Shown: one piece after another, positions 26,229 to 35,962 of the stretch | How positions within the stretch are numbered: the first letter of the stretch is position 1 | Layout: every line of letters begins with the position of its first letter | Position numbers and translations under genes: made by a program | Source of the DNA: Sphingobacterium sp. JB170 | Lineage (GTDB): Bacteria; Bacteroidota; Bacteroidia; Sphingobacteriales; Sphingobacteriaceae | DNA length: 64,000 nt | NCBI RefSeq assembly: GCF_900163865.1 | Contig: NZ_FUKU01000013.1 | Span: forward strand, 1 to 64,000 | Direction of reading: 5' to 3' | The notes under the pieces: generated by a model | What the model was told of the DNA's origin: nothing | What the model saw: only the letters and a program-made list of their open reading frames with translations | Database searches by the model: none

Positions 26229-26801
26229 CTAGCCTAACATGCTGATTATATACAAAGCTAGACTAGCTTCGATGACCGGACGAATTTTTTTCTTTGCCGT
26301 CACTAACTGATTTTTAACCGTTTGCTCGGCGATACCAAGTTCACGTGCTATCTCCGAAATAGAATGATCGAATTTGTGAAAGCGTATATATATATCGCGC
26401 TGTTTGACGGGGAGCTTCCTGATTTCAGCCTCCCACTGCTCCTTAAGTTCTTTGACTAAAAGATCATCTTCCAACGATGTTGAGAGTTCCTCGAGCGCGT
26501 ATTTGTATAGGTCCTGCTTTTCAAGTACCAACATGGCCGAACGCATGCGATATATAACTTCATGCTTTGTCATTTTGTATAGATAAGCACCTATACTCGT
26601 ATGAATTTCTAGAGACTCCCTTTTGTTCCACACTTTAGCATATACCTCTTGGACAATATCTTTCGCTTCCTGTTCGTCCTTTGTTTTGGAAATAGCGAGA
26701 TCAAAAAGTGGGCGCCACGTATGATGATAAAGTAAATCAAACGATTTATGATCGCCGCTTTTAACATTTACAAAAAGTTGGAAAAGCTCTTTACTATCCA
26801 T
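26229..26801 (-). CDS. ECF sigma factor of the SusCD/FecR locus
   Basis: 190 residues. Region 2 has FDLLYHHTWRPLFDLAI and EQEAKDIVQEVYAKVW; region 4 has LPVKQRDIYIRFHKF and HSISEIARELGIAEQTVKNQ. This is the Bacteroidota FecI-like type. Genes of this type are normally followed within about 100 bp by FecR, then SusC with STN, then SusD; exactly those genes are on the same strand at 21540 and below. The intervening 4.6 kb is IS-bounded cargo, so the two halves of the signalling system are now in separate transcription units unless read-through occurs. Confidence 0.92.
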   Translation of the reverse strand: MDSKELFQLFVNVKSGDHKSFDLLYHHTWRPLFDLAISKTKDEQEAKDIVQEVYAKVWNKRESLEIHTSIGAYLYKMTKHEVIYRMRSAMLVLEKQDLYKYALEELSTSLEDDLLVKELKEQWEAEIRKLPVKQRDIYIRFHKFDHSISEIARELGIAEQTVKNQLVTAKKKIRPVIEASLALYIISMLG

Positions 26802-27401
26802 TGCACGATAAACATTATTTCCTCAAAGGTATCATTCGGATATCAAGATAAGATTATCAATGGGTTAAGTGGATGTTAAGTGGAATAACATTTCGTATTG
26901 GTGGGTCAGCTTAGATTCTACTGCTGAATCAAATAGTTATTTCCAATTCGAAGACAACATGGCACACCAACAAATACAGCAACCGATTCAGTGCCAAAAC
27001 TATAACATCCCAAAGATCAATAAAAACCTCTAAGCACGAGCCTTACATTGAACAAAACATGCTAAACAAGGATCTTATTTATTCAACATGCTGTTGAAAA
27101 TTTATTATCATATTTGATGTACCCCTTTTTAAAAAAGCACCTTACAGACCTTTATTATTAATGATTTTCTTTCCATCAACCCATCATCTTTATTTAAAAG
27201 AAACTCATCATTTTACCAATGAGTCAATTAGACGAAAACACGCCTACTATCCCTGCGGCAATGTATACATCCGCCGCTCGCTTGGTCATCATAGTTATAC
27301 GCAGCCTACGGCAGTATCTTTAGCAATAATCGCTGATAAACAATTTGCGCTTTGGCTTGTTTAGTAGCTACAAAAGATCTAGAAATTTTAAAAATAACAC
27401 T
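26802..27401. other. Gene-free stretch (600 bp)
   Basis: Divergent upstream region between the sigma gene and the DUF892 gene. A plus-strand frame at 27161-27364 has no domain and an unusual His/Tyr-rich composition, and is rejected. No RNA gene or long repeat is seen. Confidence 0.45.
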
Positions 27402-27923
27402 ATGGCTACTACAAAGAAAACAGCGCCTAAAAAGGATGCTGCAAAGAATCTCGGCGAACTATTTGAAGACAGCTTAAAGGACGCTCTATGGGCAGAAAAT
27501 GCACTCACAAAAGCGTTACCAAAAATGGCTAAAAATGCCACGTCGAAAAAACTAAAAAACGCACTCAACGACCACTTAGCGGAAACTAAAAATCACGCTA
27601 AAATATTAAACAAGGTATTCAAGGCTATAGGCAAAAAAGCAGATACCGAGAAATGTGATGCTATGGCTGGTATCGTACTAGAAGGAGAAGGCATCGTGAA
27701 AGAAACCAAGCCTGGCGCAGTACGTGATGCTGGTATTATAGCGGCCTGCCAAAAAGCGGAGCATTATGAAATTGCTTCCTACGGCACGATGATTTCATTC
27801 GCCAAACTACTTAAACACACGGAAGCGAAAGACCTACTCAAAAGCATACTCAAAGATGAAAAAAATGCCGACAAACTCCTCTCTAAGCTTGCCATGTCAG
27901 AAATAAACCTCAAGGCAAAGTAG
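27402..27923 (+). CDS. Ferritin-like DUF892 protein (YciE/YciF family)
   Basis: 173 residues from the ATG at 27402; the longer open frame from 27345 lacks family support. A Lys-rich leader (MATTKKTAPKKDAAKN) precedes a four-helix ferritin-like bundle: LGELFEDSLKDALWAENALT, LKNALNDHLAETKNHAKIL, AIIAACQKAEHYEIASYG-type helix 3 and LLKSILKDEKNADKLLSKL. The Glu/His pairs expected for a diiron site are present (E in WAEN, E..H in ETKNH, E.AEHYE). YciE/YciF proteins are osmotic- and general-stress-induced; their reaction is not known. It is monocistronic. Confidence 0.85.
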   Translation: MATTKKTAPKKDAAKNLGELFEDSLKDALWAENALTKALPKMAKNATSKKLKNALNDHLAETKNHAKILNKVFKAIGKKADTEKCDAMAGIVLEGEGIVKETKPGAVRDAGIIAACQKAEHYEIASYGTMISFAKLLKHTEAKDLLKSILKDEKNADKLLSKLAMSEINLKAK

Positions 27924-28116
27924 GAGCGCCGAGTTGGCGAAAGGTTTCATTCACCGCAGCGCTCGGAGAAAAAGGGTCAAGTTCTTTCGTCATATCCTTT
28001 CATCTGAGTCGCGTACGCATAAACAACGGGCAACTGCAGTTGGGGAGTACCCGCCACTTTTAATTCTGCTACAAAGAGGATCAACTGCACTTTATCAAAC
28101 ACCATAAAGAATTTTA

Positions 28117-29091
28117 ATGAACGTCTTTTTAAACAAGCCCCTGCCGCCAGCAGCGCGCCAATTACTTCAAGATCCCGCAGTAAATTTAACGCTCGCCCAT
28201 ACGACCGAACTCTCGCGAGCGGAATGGATAGCGTACTGCCAGAAGGCAGAGGTAGTAATGAGCGTCGGAAAAAACAAGTTCGATAAAGACTTCTTCGAGC
28301 AGTGTCCGAATGTGAAAGCAATTTGTCTTTTCTCTGTGGGATACGATCAAGTGGATATCAAAGAGGCAACCAAGCGAAAAGTAGTGGTATCCAACACGCC
28401 AGACGTGCTAACAAATGCGACATCAGACACCGCGTTTCTACTGATGATGATGGTTTCCAGGCTGACAGGCTACAACTTAGAGAAGGTAAAGTCTACAGCC
28501 CCCAAGCCGCCATATGATCCTATGGCGAATTTAGGACAGGAGCTCTACGGCAAAACGCTAGGCATATTCGGTCTTGGTCGGATCGGCATGGAGATGGCAA
28601 AAAAATGTATCGCGATGTTCGGTATGAACGTAATATACCACAACCGTCATAGCAATCCGCAGGCGGAACACGATTTAAATGCCACATATGTCCCTATGGA
28701 TGATCTACTCAAAAAATCCGACGTTCTCAGCTTACACGCTAACTACACCCCAGAAAACCATCAACTGTTCGATAATTCTCTGTTTGCAAAAATGAAAACC
28801 AGCGCAATTTTTATCAATACCGCCAGAGGTGGATTTGTGAACGAAGCGGATCTATACCAAGCTATCCAAAGCGGTATCATTTGGGGTGCCGGTCTGGATG
28901 TAACTGACCCCGAACCGATGAGTCCGTCGTCCGAACTGCTTTCGCTTCCCACGGTGTGCGTCCTTCCACACATCGGTTCTACCACAGTAGAAGCGCGCAC
29001 AGCGATGGCCGAACTTGTAGCTAACAACGTTTTAGATTTCACGCGTGGCAACAAACTCAGAACAGCTGTTAATCAGGAAGTTTATGAATGA
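28117..29091 (+). CDS. D-2-hydroxyacid dehydrogenase (glyoxylate/hydroxypyruvate reductase type)
   Basis: 324 residues, full length for the family. The NAD(P) Rossmann motif is LGIFGLGRIGMEMAKKC. Catalytic residues are the Arg in NTARGGFVNE, the Glu in GLDVTDPEPM and the His in VLPHIGSTTVEAR. The N-terminal substrate domain has the family phrase VKAICLFSVGYDQVDI. It reduces glyoxylate, hydroxypyruvate or related 2-oxoacids. The cofactor cannot be decided firmly, but the residues after strand 2 (YHNRH) favour NADPH. No operon partner is seen. Confidence 0.9.
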   Translation: MNVFLNKPLPPAARQLLQDPAVNLTLAHTTELSRAEWIAYCQKAEVVMSVGKNKFDKDFFEQCPNVKAICLFSVGYDQVDIKEATKRKVVVSNTPDVLTNATSDTAFLLMMMVSRLTGYNLEKVKSTAPKPPYDPMANLGQELYGKTLGIFGLGRIGMEMAKKCIAMFGMNVIYHNRHSNPQAEHDLNATYVPMDDLLKKSDVLSLHANYTPENHQLFDNSLFAKMKTSAIFINTARGGFVNEADLYQAIQSGIIWGAGLDVTDPEPMSPSSELLSLPTVCVLPHIGSTTVEARTAMAELVANNVLDFTRGNKLRTAVNQEVYE

Positions 29092-29364
29092 TAAATTTCA
29101 TCAATCTAACTGCATCTTGACAAACTATATCAAATTATTTTCGTAACTTTAATCGTTAGGCCCACAGTATATTAAACCCCTTGAACAGGCCAATCTCAAT
29201 TTAGGAAGTTCCTCGCCGTCGACAAAACTTTGCAGATCGCACATAGTAAACTTCCTTTCCTCCTACAAAAAAACTATGCTATCAAAATCGGCCGTTGAAT
29301 GTGTCTGACACTTGTAGAACCCATCCGTCAACACCAGGCTCCCATCAGTACAAATAATTACATC

Positions 29365-29505
29365 ATGAGCAAGAACGAAAAATCGAATAAGAACGAGAAA
29401 AAGGAAAAAAGTACGAAACCAAAAACACACTCTTCTTATCAGCAGTCTAAAGATACCGTTTCAAAAGACGCCGTTGAACATCTAATCAACAAGAAAAAGA
29501 AATAA
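29365..29505 (+). CDS. Small Lys-rich protein
   Basis: 46 residues from the ATG at 29365, about one third lysine, no hydrophobic segment, predicted mostly disordered. An open frame from 29299 has an unlikely leader. It is followed 37 bp later by a strong terminator, which supports a real short transcript. No family is recognised; small basic proteins of this kind sometimes bind nucleic acid, but nothing here proves it. Confidence 0.55.
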   Translation: MSKNEKSNKNEKKEKSTKPKTHSSYQQSKDTVSKDAVEHLINKKKK

Positions 29506-29541
29506 TCAGAGTAAATTCGTGTAAAAAATTAAAACGTTAAA

Positions 29542-29578
29542 TAAGGGTGCTCAGATATAATATACTGTAGCACCCTTA
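29542..29578 (+). terminator. Terminator hairpin
   Basis: 10-bp stem TAAGGGTGCT / AGCACCCTTA (29542-29551 and 29569-29578) with a 17-base AT-rich loop, 37 bp after the small Lys-rich gene. Confidence 0.6.
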
Positions 29579-29708
29579 TCGTATTACCTCCCGCTGCTCG
29601 GCAAATCCGAATTTATGCATTCAACCCCGCTTTGGCACACCTGTGCACATGAGCCCTCGTGCCGCGTTTTTACAGTCCTACTTTAGAAAACTTTTCTACA
29701 CGATACAC

Positions 29709-29855
29709 ATGAAACTAAAGGTTGATGATATCGACATAGGTAAGCCCAGCGTAACAGCAGAATACAAAGTGCTGAAGGACAAAGTCACCGTTTACCACAT
29801 TATTTTCTTGGCGGCAAAAATTAGGACCCAGATTATTTTTCAATTTGAAAATTGA
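29709..29855 (+). CDS. Hypothetical small protein
   Basis: 48 residues from the ATG at 29709 (MKLKVDDIDIGKPSVTAEYK). The first 25 residues look protein-like, the rest is weaker; the upstream ATG at 29643 is unlikely. No domain is recognised. It could be a chance frame or the remnant of a larger gene. Confidence 0.25.
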   Translation: MKLKVDDIDIGKPSVTAEYKVLKDKVTVYHIIFLAAKIRTQIIFQFEN

Positions 29856-29910
29856 CGCACATCAGCGCCACAAGGATACATCGCTTAAGAAAAAAACATG
29901 CCCCCAAAAT

Positions 29911-30729
29911 CTATTTCACTTTATAAAGTAGCGGATTTTGGTCATCGTTATCGAGAAGGTCGCCCTCTTTCAATGTCTTTAAATACTCTTCGGGCAATAT
30001 ATTCGCTTGCCCGTTAAAGGAATTACCGTCCGGCATAAAAGCACAGGTCATGGCTCGACGGAAACCTGAAGTCATATTCGCATGAGCTCCATGAATCGTC
30101 AGCCCATTATGAAATGAGCAGCTGCCGGCCTTCATGACGGCGGGAACAGACTTCGCTTGTTTGAACTGTGGGTATTGATCGAATATCTCGCCCATGTTTT
30201 TTCCGATACTCGTCGTCTCGAACGTCGTCTGTTTATGTGAGCCCGGAATAAAGAACATACATCCGTTCTCTAAAGTTACGTCATCCAAGGCGATCCAGAT
30301 TGATAATGCTCGGCGGTCGGAAAAGGACCAAAAAGGAGTATCTAGGTGCCACGACGTTGGGTTTGCCCAGGGCCTCTTAATTAACGCCTGGTCATGCCAC
30401 ACGCGAATTCCATCAGCGCCCGATAACTCCGTGGCCAACTTCCCGATTCGCGGATCTAACATCAGCTTCTTAACGCCTTCATTAGTTTGCCATAAATTCA
30501 ACAGTTGATCAAATACGTTCTTAAAATAATCCGCGTCTGTATTGATTCCATCATCATCACCAATTTGGACTGCTTTGTCCGGCATCTTCTGCCCGTTTCG
30601 TTCTCTTAAGGCCTCTTCTACACGCTCGCGCCAATGGTTTAATTCCGTGCTGTCTAAAAAATCTTCAATAATAATATATCCATTTTCTCTATAAGACTCG
30701 ATTTGAGATTTGCTTAATTCAGAATTCAT
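29911..30729 (-). CDS. Phytanoyl-CoA dioxygenase (PhyH) family protein
   Basis: 272 residues of the Fe(II)/2-oxoglutarate dioxygenase fold. It opens with the family phrase QIESYRENGYIIIEDFLD. The iron-binding triad is the H-x-D of SWHLDTPFW near residue 143 and the distal His in GLTIHGAH near 224; the 2-oxoglutarate-binding Arg follows in GFRRAMTCAFMPDG. There is no signal peptide, so it is cytoplasmic. It is transcribed divergently from the AraC gene and shares a two-part operator with the SusC promoter at 40.97 kb, so it is probably part of the same regulon. Substrate unknown; a hydroxylation of a sugar-derived or aglycone product is only a guess. Confidence 0.85.
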   Translation of the reverse strand: MNSELSKSQIESYRENGYIIIEDFLDSTELNHWRERVEEALRERNGQKMPDKAVQIGDDDGINTDADYFKNVFDQLLNLWQTNEGVKKLMLDPRIGKLATELSGADGIRVWHDQALIKRPWANPTSWHLDTPFWSFSDRRALSIWIALDDVTLENGCMFFIPGSHKQTTFETTSIGKNMGEIFDQYPQFKQAKSVPAVMKAGSCSFHNGLTIHGAHANMTSGFRRAMTCAFMPDGNSFNGQANILPEEYLKTLKEGDLLDNDDQNPLLYKVK

Positions 30730-30749
30730 ACTTTTATATTTTGGTTACC

Positions 30750-30815
30750 CAAAGATATCCACCGACACCTTCACTTAAAATGGGTAAACTAATTTATGTT
30801 TGCACTTTTTGATAT
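30750..30815 (-). promoter_or_regulatory. PhyH promoter with two-part operator
   Basis: Minus-strand -7 box TATCTTTG (30757-30750), 20 bp from the PhyH start. Upstream lie box B, CATTTTAAGTG (30782-30772), and box A, ATATCAAAAAGTGCAAA (30815-30799). The same two boxes with the same order and a one-base difference in spacing precede the SusC -7 box at 40966. Box B ends exactly 14 bp from the -7 box at both promoters, a position typical of a class II activator. The AraC protein encoded alongside is the natural candidate. Confidence 0.7.
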
Positions 30816-30838
30816 TTTTCGCTACTTTTAAGTAAAAA

Positions 30839-31762
30839 ATGAACTACCATAAATATCTCCATGTAAGTGAATTGGATAAACAATGGGGATTATACATTAA
30901 TACCATCGGCCACTGTAAAGTAAGCCCTCATCAGTCTTATCCTTTGACAAAAGAGCACCCAAAAACCCATTCTTTTAACTGGGACAACGGCCGCATCCTT
31001 GACGACTATTATATCGTTTTTATCTCCAAAGGCGGTGGCACATTCCAATCGGCAGCTACCCAGCCGGTGGAAGTAAATGAAGGGATATGTTTCTTCTTAT
31101 ACCCAGGTATATGGCACCGTTATCGGCCCAATGCAAATTCAGGATGGGAGGAATATTGGATTGGATTTAACGGCACTTACCCCGATCAATTGATGAACTC
31201 CGCCTTCTTTGAGGTGGAGCGGCCTTTTATTAACGTTGGACTAAATTTCGACATACTGGGCCTCTTCCATAACTTAATAGAGAAAGTACAACAATCATCG
31301 CCCGGCTACCGGCAGGTCATAACGGGGATTGCGCTTCAAATGTTAGGAATATTGCATGGTACCTCCATGAGCAAAGAACAAGAAGATGACCCTATCCTAC
31401 AACGTATTAACAAAGCGAAGTTCCTCCTACAAGAGACCCTCGAGCACCCGATTGACATGGAAACATTAGCCGAAAAGCTGCCGATGGGCTATTCGTCTTT
31501 TAGAAAGTATTTTAAGCAAGCAACAGGTGTATCGCCCAATCAATACCATCTTGATCTTCGGTTAAAAAAAGCAGTAAACCTGCTCGCTTCCTCAACACTC
31601 AATGTATCAGAAGTAGCCGACCAAACGGGATTTGACTCGCTATATTACTTCTCGAGATTGTTTAAGAAAAAAACCGGTAAATCACCCAGCAAGTACCGCC
31701 AGGATTTGGCTAGCAGTACCGGGCATAGCGACTCTTCAGCAAATCTTTCATATAACAGTTGA
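30839..31762 (+). CDS. AraC-family transcriptional regulator
   Basis: 307 residues. The N-terminal half is a cupin-like ligand-binding domain (DDYYIVFISKGGGTFQSA, CFFLYPGIWHRYRPN, WEEYWIGFNG). The C-terminal hundred residues carry two helix-turn-helix motifs: METLAEKLPMGYSSFRKYFK, then LNVSEVADQTGFDSLYYFSR followed by LFKKKTGKSPSKYR. This organisation is typical of sugar-responsive activators of Bacteroidota PULs. It diverges from PhyH and its 3' end overlaps the convergent isomerase gene by 53 bp. It probably activates both the PhyH and SusC promoters, which share an operator. Confidence 0.92.
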   Translation: MNYHKYLHVSELDKQWGLYINTIGHCKVSPHQSYPLTKEHPKTHSFNWDNGRILDDYYIVFISKGGGTFQSAATQPVEVNEGICFFLYPGIWHRYRPNANSGWEEYWIGFNGTYPDQLMNSAFFEVERPFINVGLNFDILGLFHNLIEKVQQSSPGYRQVITGIALQMLGILHGTSMSKEQEDDPILQRINKAKFLLQETLEHPIDMETLAEKLPMGYSSFRKYFKQATGVSPNQYHLDLRLKKAVNLLASSTLNVSEVADQTGFDSLYYFSRLFKKKTGKSPSKYRQDLASSTGHSDSSANLSYNS

Positions 31763-32531
31763 CCTCGAACTGGTCCACAGCAGGCTTTTGGCTAAACGGT
31801 TCGCGCTGCATATAAGGAGCCGGACCAAACTCCGTTGTGAAAGGTAAGATGGCAGTACCACGCCCGGCATTCACCTGCACAATCCTGTCCCACCAAGCAA
31901 GAAAACTATCTAGCGCATATTCCCATTCGGGAGCTCTGGGGTCTGGCACCTGTGGCCCTTGCTCATAACCAACACGCGCATGCACATGTCTGGTGCGCGT
32001 AATCGCTTCACTTAAAATATCCGAAAAATTCTCCAGTAAACTCTCTGTTACACATACCCAGTGCGAGAAATCGGCGGCGATTAGCGGCTTCGCACGAGCG
32101 GCGAAAACCATATCGATCATTTGCGGGCAGTACCCGATTCGTCCACGGTGCGTTTCATGGGTGATGGTGATACCGCTTTTTTCGGAGAACTCCTGCGCAA
32201 TATCGATAAGCTGCAAGTTTTGCTCGAGTGAAAAATAATCTTTGCCCGTATGAGAGTTTATTAAAATTGGGTTCGCTTCTGCGCAAAGCCCTAAATTTTT
32301 GACAAACGAAGTTTTAAATTCGTCAAAAGTATGCCCATAAGCCTGGTGCTGATGCGCAACAAAGACCATCTCGTTCTTGTCAAGAAACTCCAGCATTTCC
32401 TTTTTCTCTTGGGCAACCTCGGGCAGCCACGTATCGATCCCGTCATAGCCGGCAAGACGCACCTTTTCTAAAAATATATCTTGCCGGACATGTTCGTGCC
32501 CCCAGCGTGGCAACAGAAACTTAATTTTCAT
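31710..32531 (-). CDS. Sugar phosphate isomerase/epimerase-like TIM barrel protein
   Basis: 273 residues of the xylose-isomerase-like AP_endonuc_2 fold: the start KIKFLLPRWGHEH, AGYDGIDTWLPE near 30, NSHTGKDYFS, ITITHETHRGR (a conserved Glu/His metal position), LIAADFSHWVC, HVHARVGYEQGP and the late FTTEFGPAPYM. These supply the divalent-metal ligands (Glu, Asp, His, Glu) of the family. There is no signal peptide, so it acts in the cytoplasm on the sugar released by the locus. It follows GH106 by 65 bp in the same direction; the ATG at 32531 is used. Rhamnose isomerisation or epimerisation is a reasonable inference, not shown. Confidence 0.8.
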   Translation of the reverse strand: MKIKFLLPRWGHEHVRQDIFLEKVRLAGYDGIDTWLPEVAQEKKEMLEFLDKNEMVFVAHQHQAYGHTFDEFKTSFVKNLGLCAEANPILINSHTGKDYFSLEQNLQLIDIAQEFSEKSGITITHETHRGRIGYCPQMIDMVFAARAKPLIAADFSHWVCVTESLLENFSDILSEAITRTRHVHARVGYEQGPQVPDPRAPEWEYALDSFLAWWDRIVQVNAGRGTAILPFTTEFGPAPYMQREPFSQKPAVDQFEVNCYMKDLLKSRYARYC

Positions 32532-32596
32532 TTTGTTAATTTATAACCGTGTTCGTGTGTGGTGATCACTTCTGCCTTTCGCATGGCAAAGCGACA

Positions 32597-35500
32597 TCAC
32601 TTTGTCTTGTATACCTGTAATACGACAGGCCCCATCAACCCAGTGTTGCGTAAAGGAGCCTCTTTATTTGGCCCGGCAACAGTCCATGTCTTTCGCTGAT
32701 CTTCGGGAAGCCCAGCATCATAAACTAGACGATTGAACCACGTATTAGTAACCGCAATAGAAATGGTATTTTTACCCACTTTAACCATATCGGTAATATT
32801 TACGCTGTACGGAGCGGCCCACACTTTGAAAGGTTTTTGATCATTTACGCTCACTGCCGCCACCATATCAACTTCACCGAGCTCCAAAATATATTCCTGA
32901 TCGGGATCAATTTTATCAATCTCCACCGTATGCATATAGGTCGCCGTACCCGAAAAAGCTTTGCCTTCCTCGGAAATATCGAGGTCCTTCCAGGCTCGCA
33001 GCTCGATTAATTCTAACTGCTCGGGAGCTCCCCATCCAGCAGGGAAACTAAGGGTCCAATTGCCAGAAAAAGGCACTGTTGAAACCAATTCTTTTTCTTT
33101 AAACTTCCCAGATGTTTCCGCGGATTGATCATTTCGAAATACGACAAAAACTGAACCTGCACGCGCTAAATCAATCTTCACTTGCGTACGATCACCGCTG
33201 CGCTCGCTCTGAGCGGGCATGGTTTGTCCAGTTACAGGATCCCAAAGCTCCACATGACCACTGTTTCTAAAATCTAGCGTTCCCGAGACCCCTTGTCCCC
33301 GGGGGGCGCTCACAAAATACCAATCAGCGCCTTCAATTTGCCGGTGTGACCAAAGCGCATCACCGCCAGTCACGTCTGGACTTATTTTTAACGCGGCCAG
33401 CGCCTCATCTAGCGGCATACCAGCAAGCACATATCCCTCACCAACCCGGTTGATACCTTTAGCGTCTCCTTCTTTCCAGATATTTTTTACTGCCTCTTCA
33501 AACCGCTTCTTGCTAGCTTTGCCACCACCAAGCGTGGCAAGCCCTTGTGGTGGATTACCGACCACAGTTGCGCCCTGCTGAATTAGCGATCGTATCTTTT
33601 CTAAAGTCTCCGGCAACATGCGTGGCGCATCGGGCAGCCACAGGACGCGATACTGGATTCCTTCTGGCGTGACCAAAAGCCCATCCTTTACGCTTAGGCG
33701 ATTTAGGAGGACATCGGGGTTACAGTAATCGTATTTAAAACCGTGCGGAAATGGAGCCTTCTGATCAGGCTTATGATTGATCTCATCGCCAAGATACCAT
33801 AGCACATCCGATACCGGTTTTCCACGCTCAAGCAGGTAGCTACACCGTGCCAGGTAATCTTGAAAATCAGGAACATATCCCCACCACGTTTGCCCGCGCA
33901 GAAAGGGCGTTCCAATGTTTGCTCCAAAGGACGACCCAGGAGGCAGAAAAGGGGTTTGCGGATTATGTGTATAGGTATGAAATACAAAATGCGAGACGCC
34001 CTCGATACTGTTTATATTAGCGGCCTCTTTGAGGTCCTCGAGGTGTTCATCCCAGCTCAAGCTCATATCGGTAAATGACTCCGCTGCAACGCGCGGTTTA
34101 CCGTACATTCTTGCGGCAGACGCTGTGGGTTTTATCGGCTTGAAATTTAGCGAACCGACATACCCATCCGACATGGGTAGCCAAAACTCACACATTGGAA
34201 TATCTGCAAACTTAAAATATTCTAAGATATCGGCAGGAAAGACATCGCCGGGGGCCGTTTCATAGGTGATATACAGATCGTTATCATGCGATAGCTCCGC
34301 CATGCGTCCATAAAAATTATTCGTCACCAGGTCGCTAATCGTCCGTCGCCAGTCATACAGAAATCCGGCGGTCGTTTTATGATCTTCCATCACATATCCA
34401 AACATTGCTGGAAGCCACTTGCGAAGTTTGTAGCTCGCCACCCGGTTAAACTCCGCTTCCATATCGGACGTCCAGGTCTGCGTGTGGCATTCCCAACTGT
34501 CGATCAGCATACCGTTTAGTAGTCCATCAGCCAACGGTCCATTTTGACCGACCAGCCTTCCTATATATCCGGCAAAGTGCGCATTGGCTCCTAACTTAGA
34601 AAGTTTGTTCGCCTCCCAGCCCGTTCCCTCAGGAGGAGCAGGACTGTTGCGTGCGCCGGTATTCACATGCCCAATACGCAGTATAGTCCAGTTTCCCTTA
34701 GGCGCCGTCCACTTTAAGTTTCCTTGATCATCCATACTGCTCGAAATATCGAGCACCTGCTCAGGCGAGACAAATGCCGCGTCAGATTGATCGGGAGACT
34801 GCCCCACGCGCTCAATACTCCGCAACGTCCATCCGGCCTCCGACTCCCAACTGTTTTTACGCGCCGCAGAGAAAAGGCGTAGCGAGGAAAGCTTCATATC
34901 GTATTTATTAACAATCGAAATCCGGTATTTATTCACGCCCTCCACTTCTGAACAAGCAAGCGTAATAGGTCGATCGTCTTGCCAATTAGATTGCGGCATA
35001 TCCGTTTTAAGGATATCTTTTACCTGTCCATCGGGCAAAACGGCCTGTATGCTAACGCTTACTCCTGGCTCATAACACTGTCCATGATTGAAGCTATTGA
35101 TACTTGGAAACTCCACAGAACGAAGCATGACTGGATCTTCGAAAGTAACTTCAACCCAATGGGGCTGCTCGGGCGTGGTAGGCGAGAACTGAATGGGTGT
35201 GCTTGCCTTACCGGCTAAATACGAGTCCCATCGAAAATCCGTATTACTTTCGATCTTCTTAGGAACTAGCGGCTCGCCCGTATCATCAAGTGGTGTAGGA
35301 AAAGCGAGAACGGCGATGTCTTTATAATCGCGGTCCACGCCCTTACTGCTTTCAGCAAGCGGTAAAACTTGATTGATAGCGCCGCCCTGCGTGAGGTCCG
35401 TTCTGCTCATCGTCAGGTGACGCATCGCATTAGCGGGTTCAATCCAGGGGCCACCTGAGGTTGCCCAACCCGCCGTATTATTCATCACAAACCGCAGCCC

Positions 35501-35893
35501 CAGACGCTCACACTCCTTTGCGGTATGGCGCACCGCCTCGTCCCAGTGCGGGCTAAGGCTTGTAATCTGAGGTTCCACGCCGGGCCACGGCCCACCAAAC
35601 TGCCCATGGAAAAGATGGATACCTGAATATCCCGCCTTTGCGATCGCTTCCAAATCTCTAGTGATGCCGTCTTCGGAGACGTTACCACCAATATAATGAA
35701 ACCAGGTCTCCGGACGATGAACTTTCGAGGGTTTTAAAAACGAATCCTCATCATGCGCCCCAAAGGGTTTATTAATCTCCTCAAGGGATGGTAAAAAAGG
35801 TGCTTTGGCAACCTGCGCCACCAACGAGTTCACCGATATAAAGCCTAATAGTACCGCAAAATAATGAGGTAATAATCGTTTTTTAAGTGCCAT
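32597..35893 (-). CDS. GH106 alpha-L-rhamnosidase
   Basis: 1098 residues. A signal peptide (residues 1-26, ending SVNSLVAQ) exports it to the periplasm or surface. The GH106 catalytic barrel begins with RPETWFHYIGGNVSEDGITR, then GYSGIHLFHGQFGGPWPG and LRFVMNNTAGWATSGGPW, with the acidic-rich segment GLLNGMLIDSWECHTQTW and the later MCEFWLPMSDGY. C-terminal sandwich domains follow (GNWTLSFPAGWG, DLDISEEGKAFSGTATY, ITDMVKVGKNTISIAVTNTW). Family length is about 1000-1150 residues. It removes alpha-L-rhamnose from rhamnogalacturonan, flavonoid or exopolysaccharide side chains with inversion. It is third in the susC-susD operon. Confidence 0.88.
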   Translation of the reverse strand: MALKKRLLPHYFAVLLGFISVNSLVAQVAKAPFLPSLEEINKPFGAHDEDSFLKPSKVHRPETWFHYIGGNVSEDGITRDLEAIAKAGYSGIHLFHGQFGGPWPGVEPQITSLSPHWDEAVRHTAKECERLGLRFVMNNTAGWATSGGPWIEPANAMRHLTMSRTDLTQGGAINQVLPLAESSKGVDRDYKDIAVLAFPTPLDDTGEPLVPKKIESNTDFRWDSYLAGKASTPIQFSPTTPEQPHWVEVTFEDPVMLRSVEFPSINSFNHGQCYEPGVSVSIQAVLPDGQVKDILKTDMPQSNWQDDRPITLACSEVEGVNKYRISIVNKYDMKLSSLRLFSAARKNSWESEAGWTLRSIERVGQSPDQSDAAFVSPEQVLDISSSMDDQGNLKWTAPKGNWTILRIGHVNTGARNSPAPPEGTGWEANKLSKLGANAHFAGYIGRLVGQNGPLADGLLNGMLIDSWECHTQTWTSDMEAEFNRVASYKLRKWLPAMFGYVMEDHKTTAGFLYDWRRTISDLVTNNFYGRMAELSHDNDLYITYETAPGDVFPADILEYFKFADIPMCEFWLPMSDGYVGSLNFKPIKPTASAARMYGKPRVAAESFTDMSLSWDEHLEDLKEAANINSIEGVSHFVFHTYTHNPQTPFLPPGSSFGANIGTPFLRGQTWWGYVPDFQDYLARCSYLLERGKPVSDVLWYLGDEINHKPDQKAPFPHGFKYDYCNPDVLLNRLSVKDGLLVTPEGIQYRVLWLPDAPRMLPETLEKIRSLIQQGATVVGNPPQGLATLGGGKASKKRFEEAVKNIWKEGDAKGINRVGEGYVLAGMPLDEALAALKISPDVTGGDALWSHRQIEGADWYFVSAPRGQGVSGTLDFRNSGHVELWDPVTGQTMPAQSERSGDRTQVKIDLARAGSVFVVFRNDQSAETSGKFKEKELVSTVPFSGNWTLSFPAGWGAPEQLELIELRAWKDLDISEEGKAFSGTATYMHTVEIDKIDPDQEYILELGEVDMVAAVSVNDQKPFKVWAAPYSVNITDMVKVGKNTISIAVTNTWFNRLVYDAGLPEDQRKTWTVAGPNKEAPLRNTGLMGPVVLQVYKTK

Positions 35894-35962
35894 CTTTTAT
35901 TGTTTAAACATTTTTTTTAATATCAATTTCCTCGCCTCGGTCTTGAATATAGTCCCTATTAT

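Noticed and set aside
27161..27364. Plus-strand frame of 67 codons before DUF892
   Set aside because: Overlaps the leader of the DUF892 gene and has no family features.
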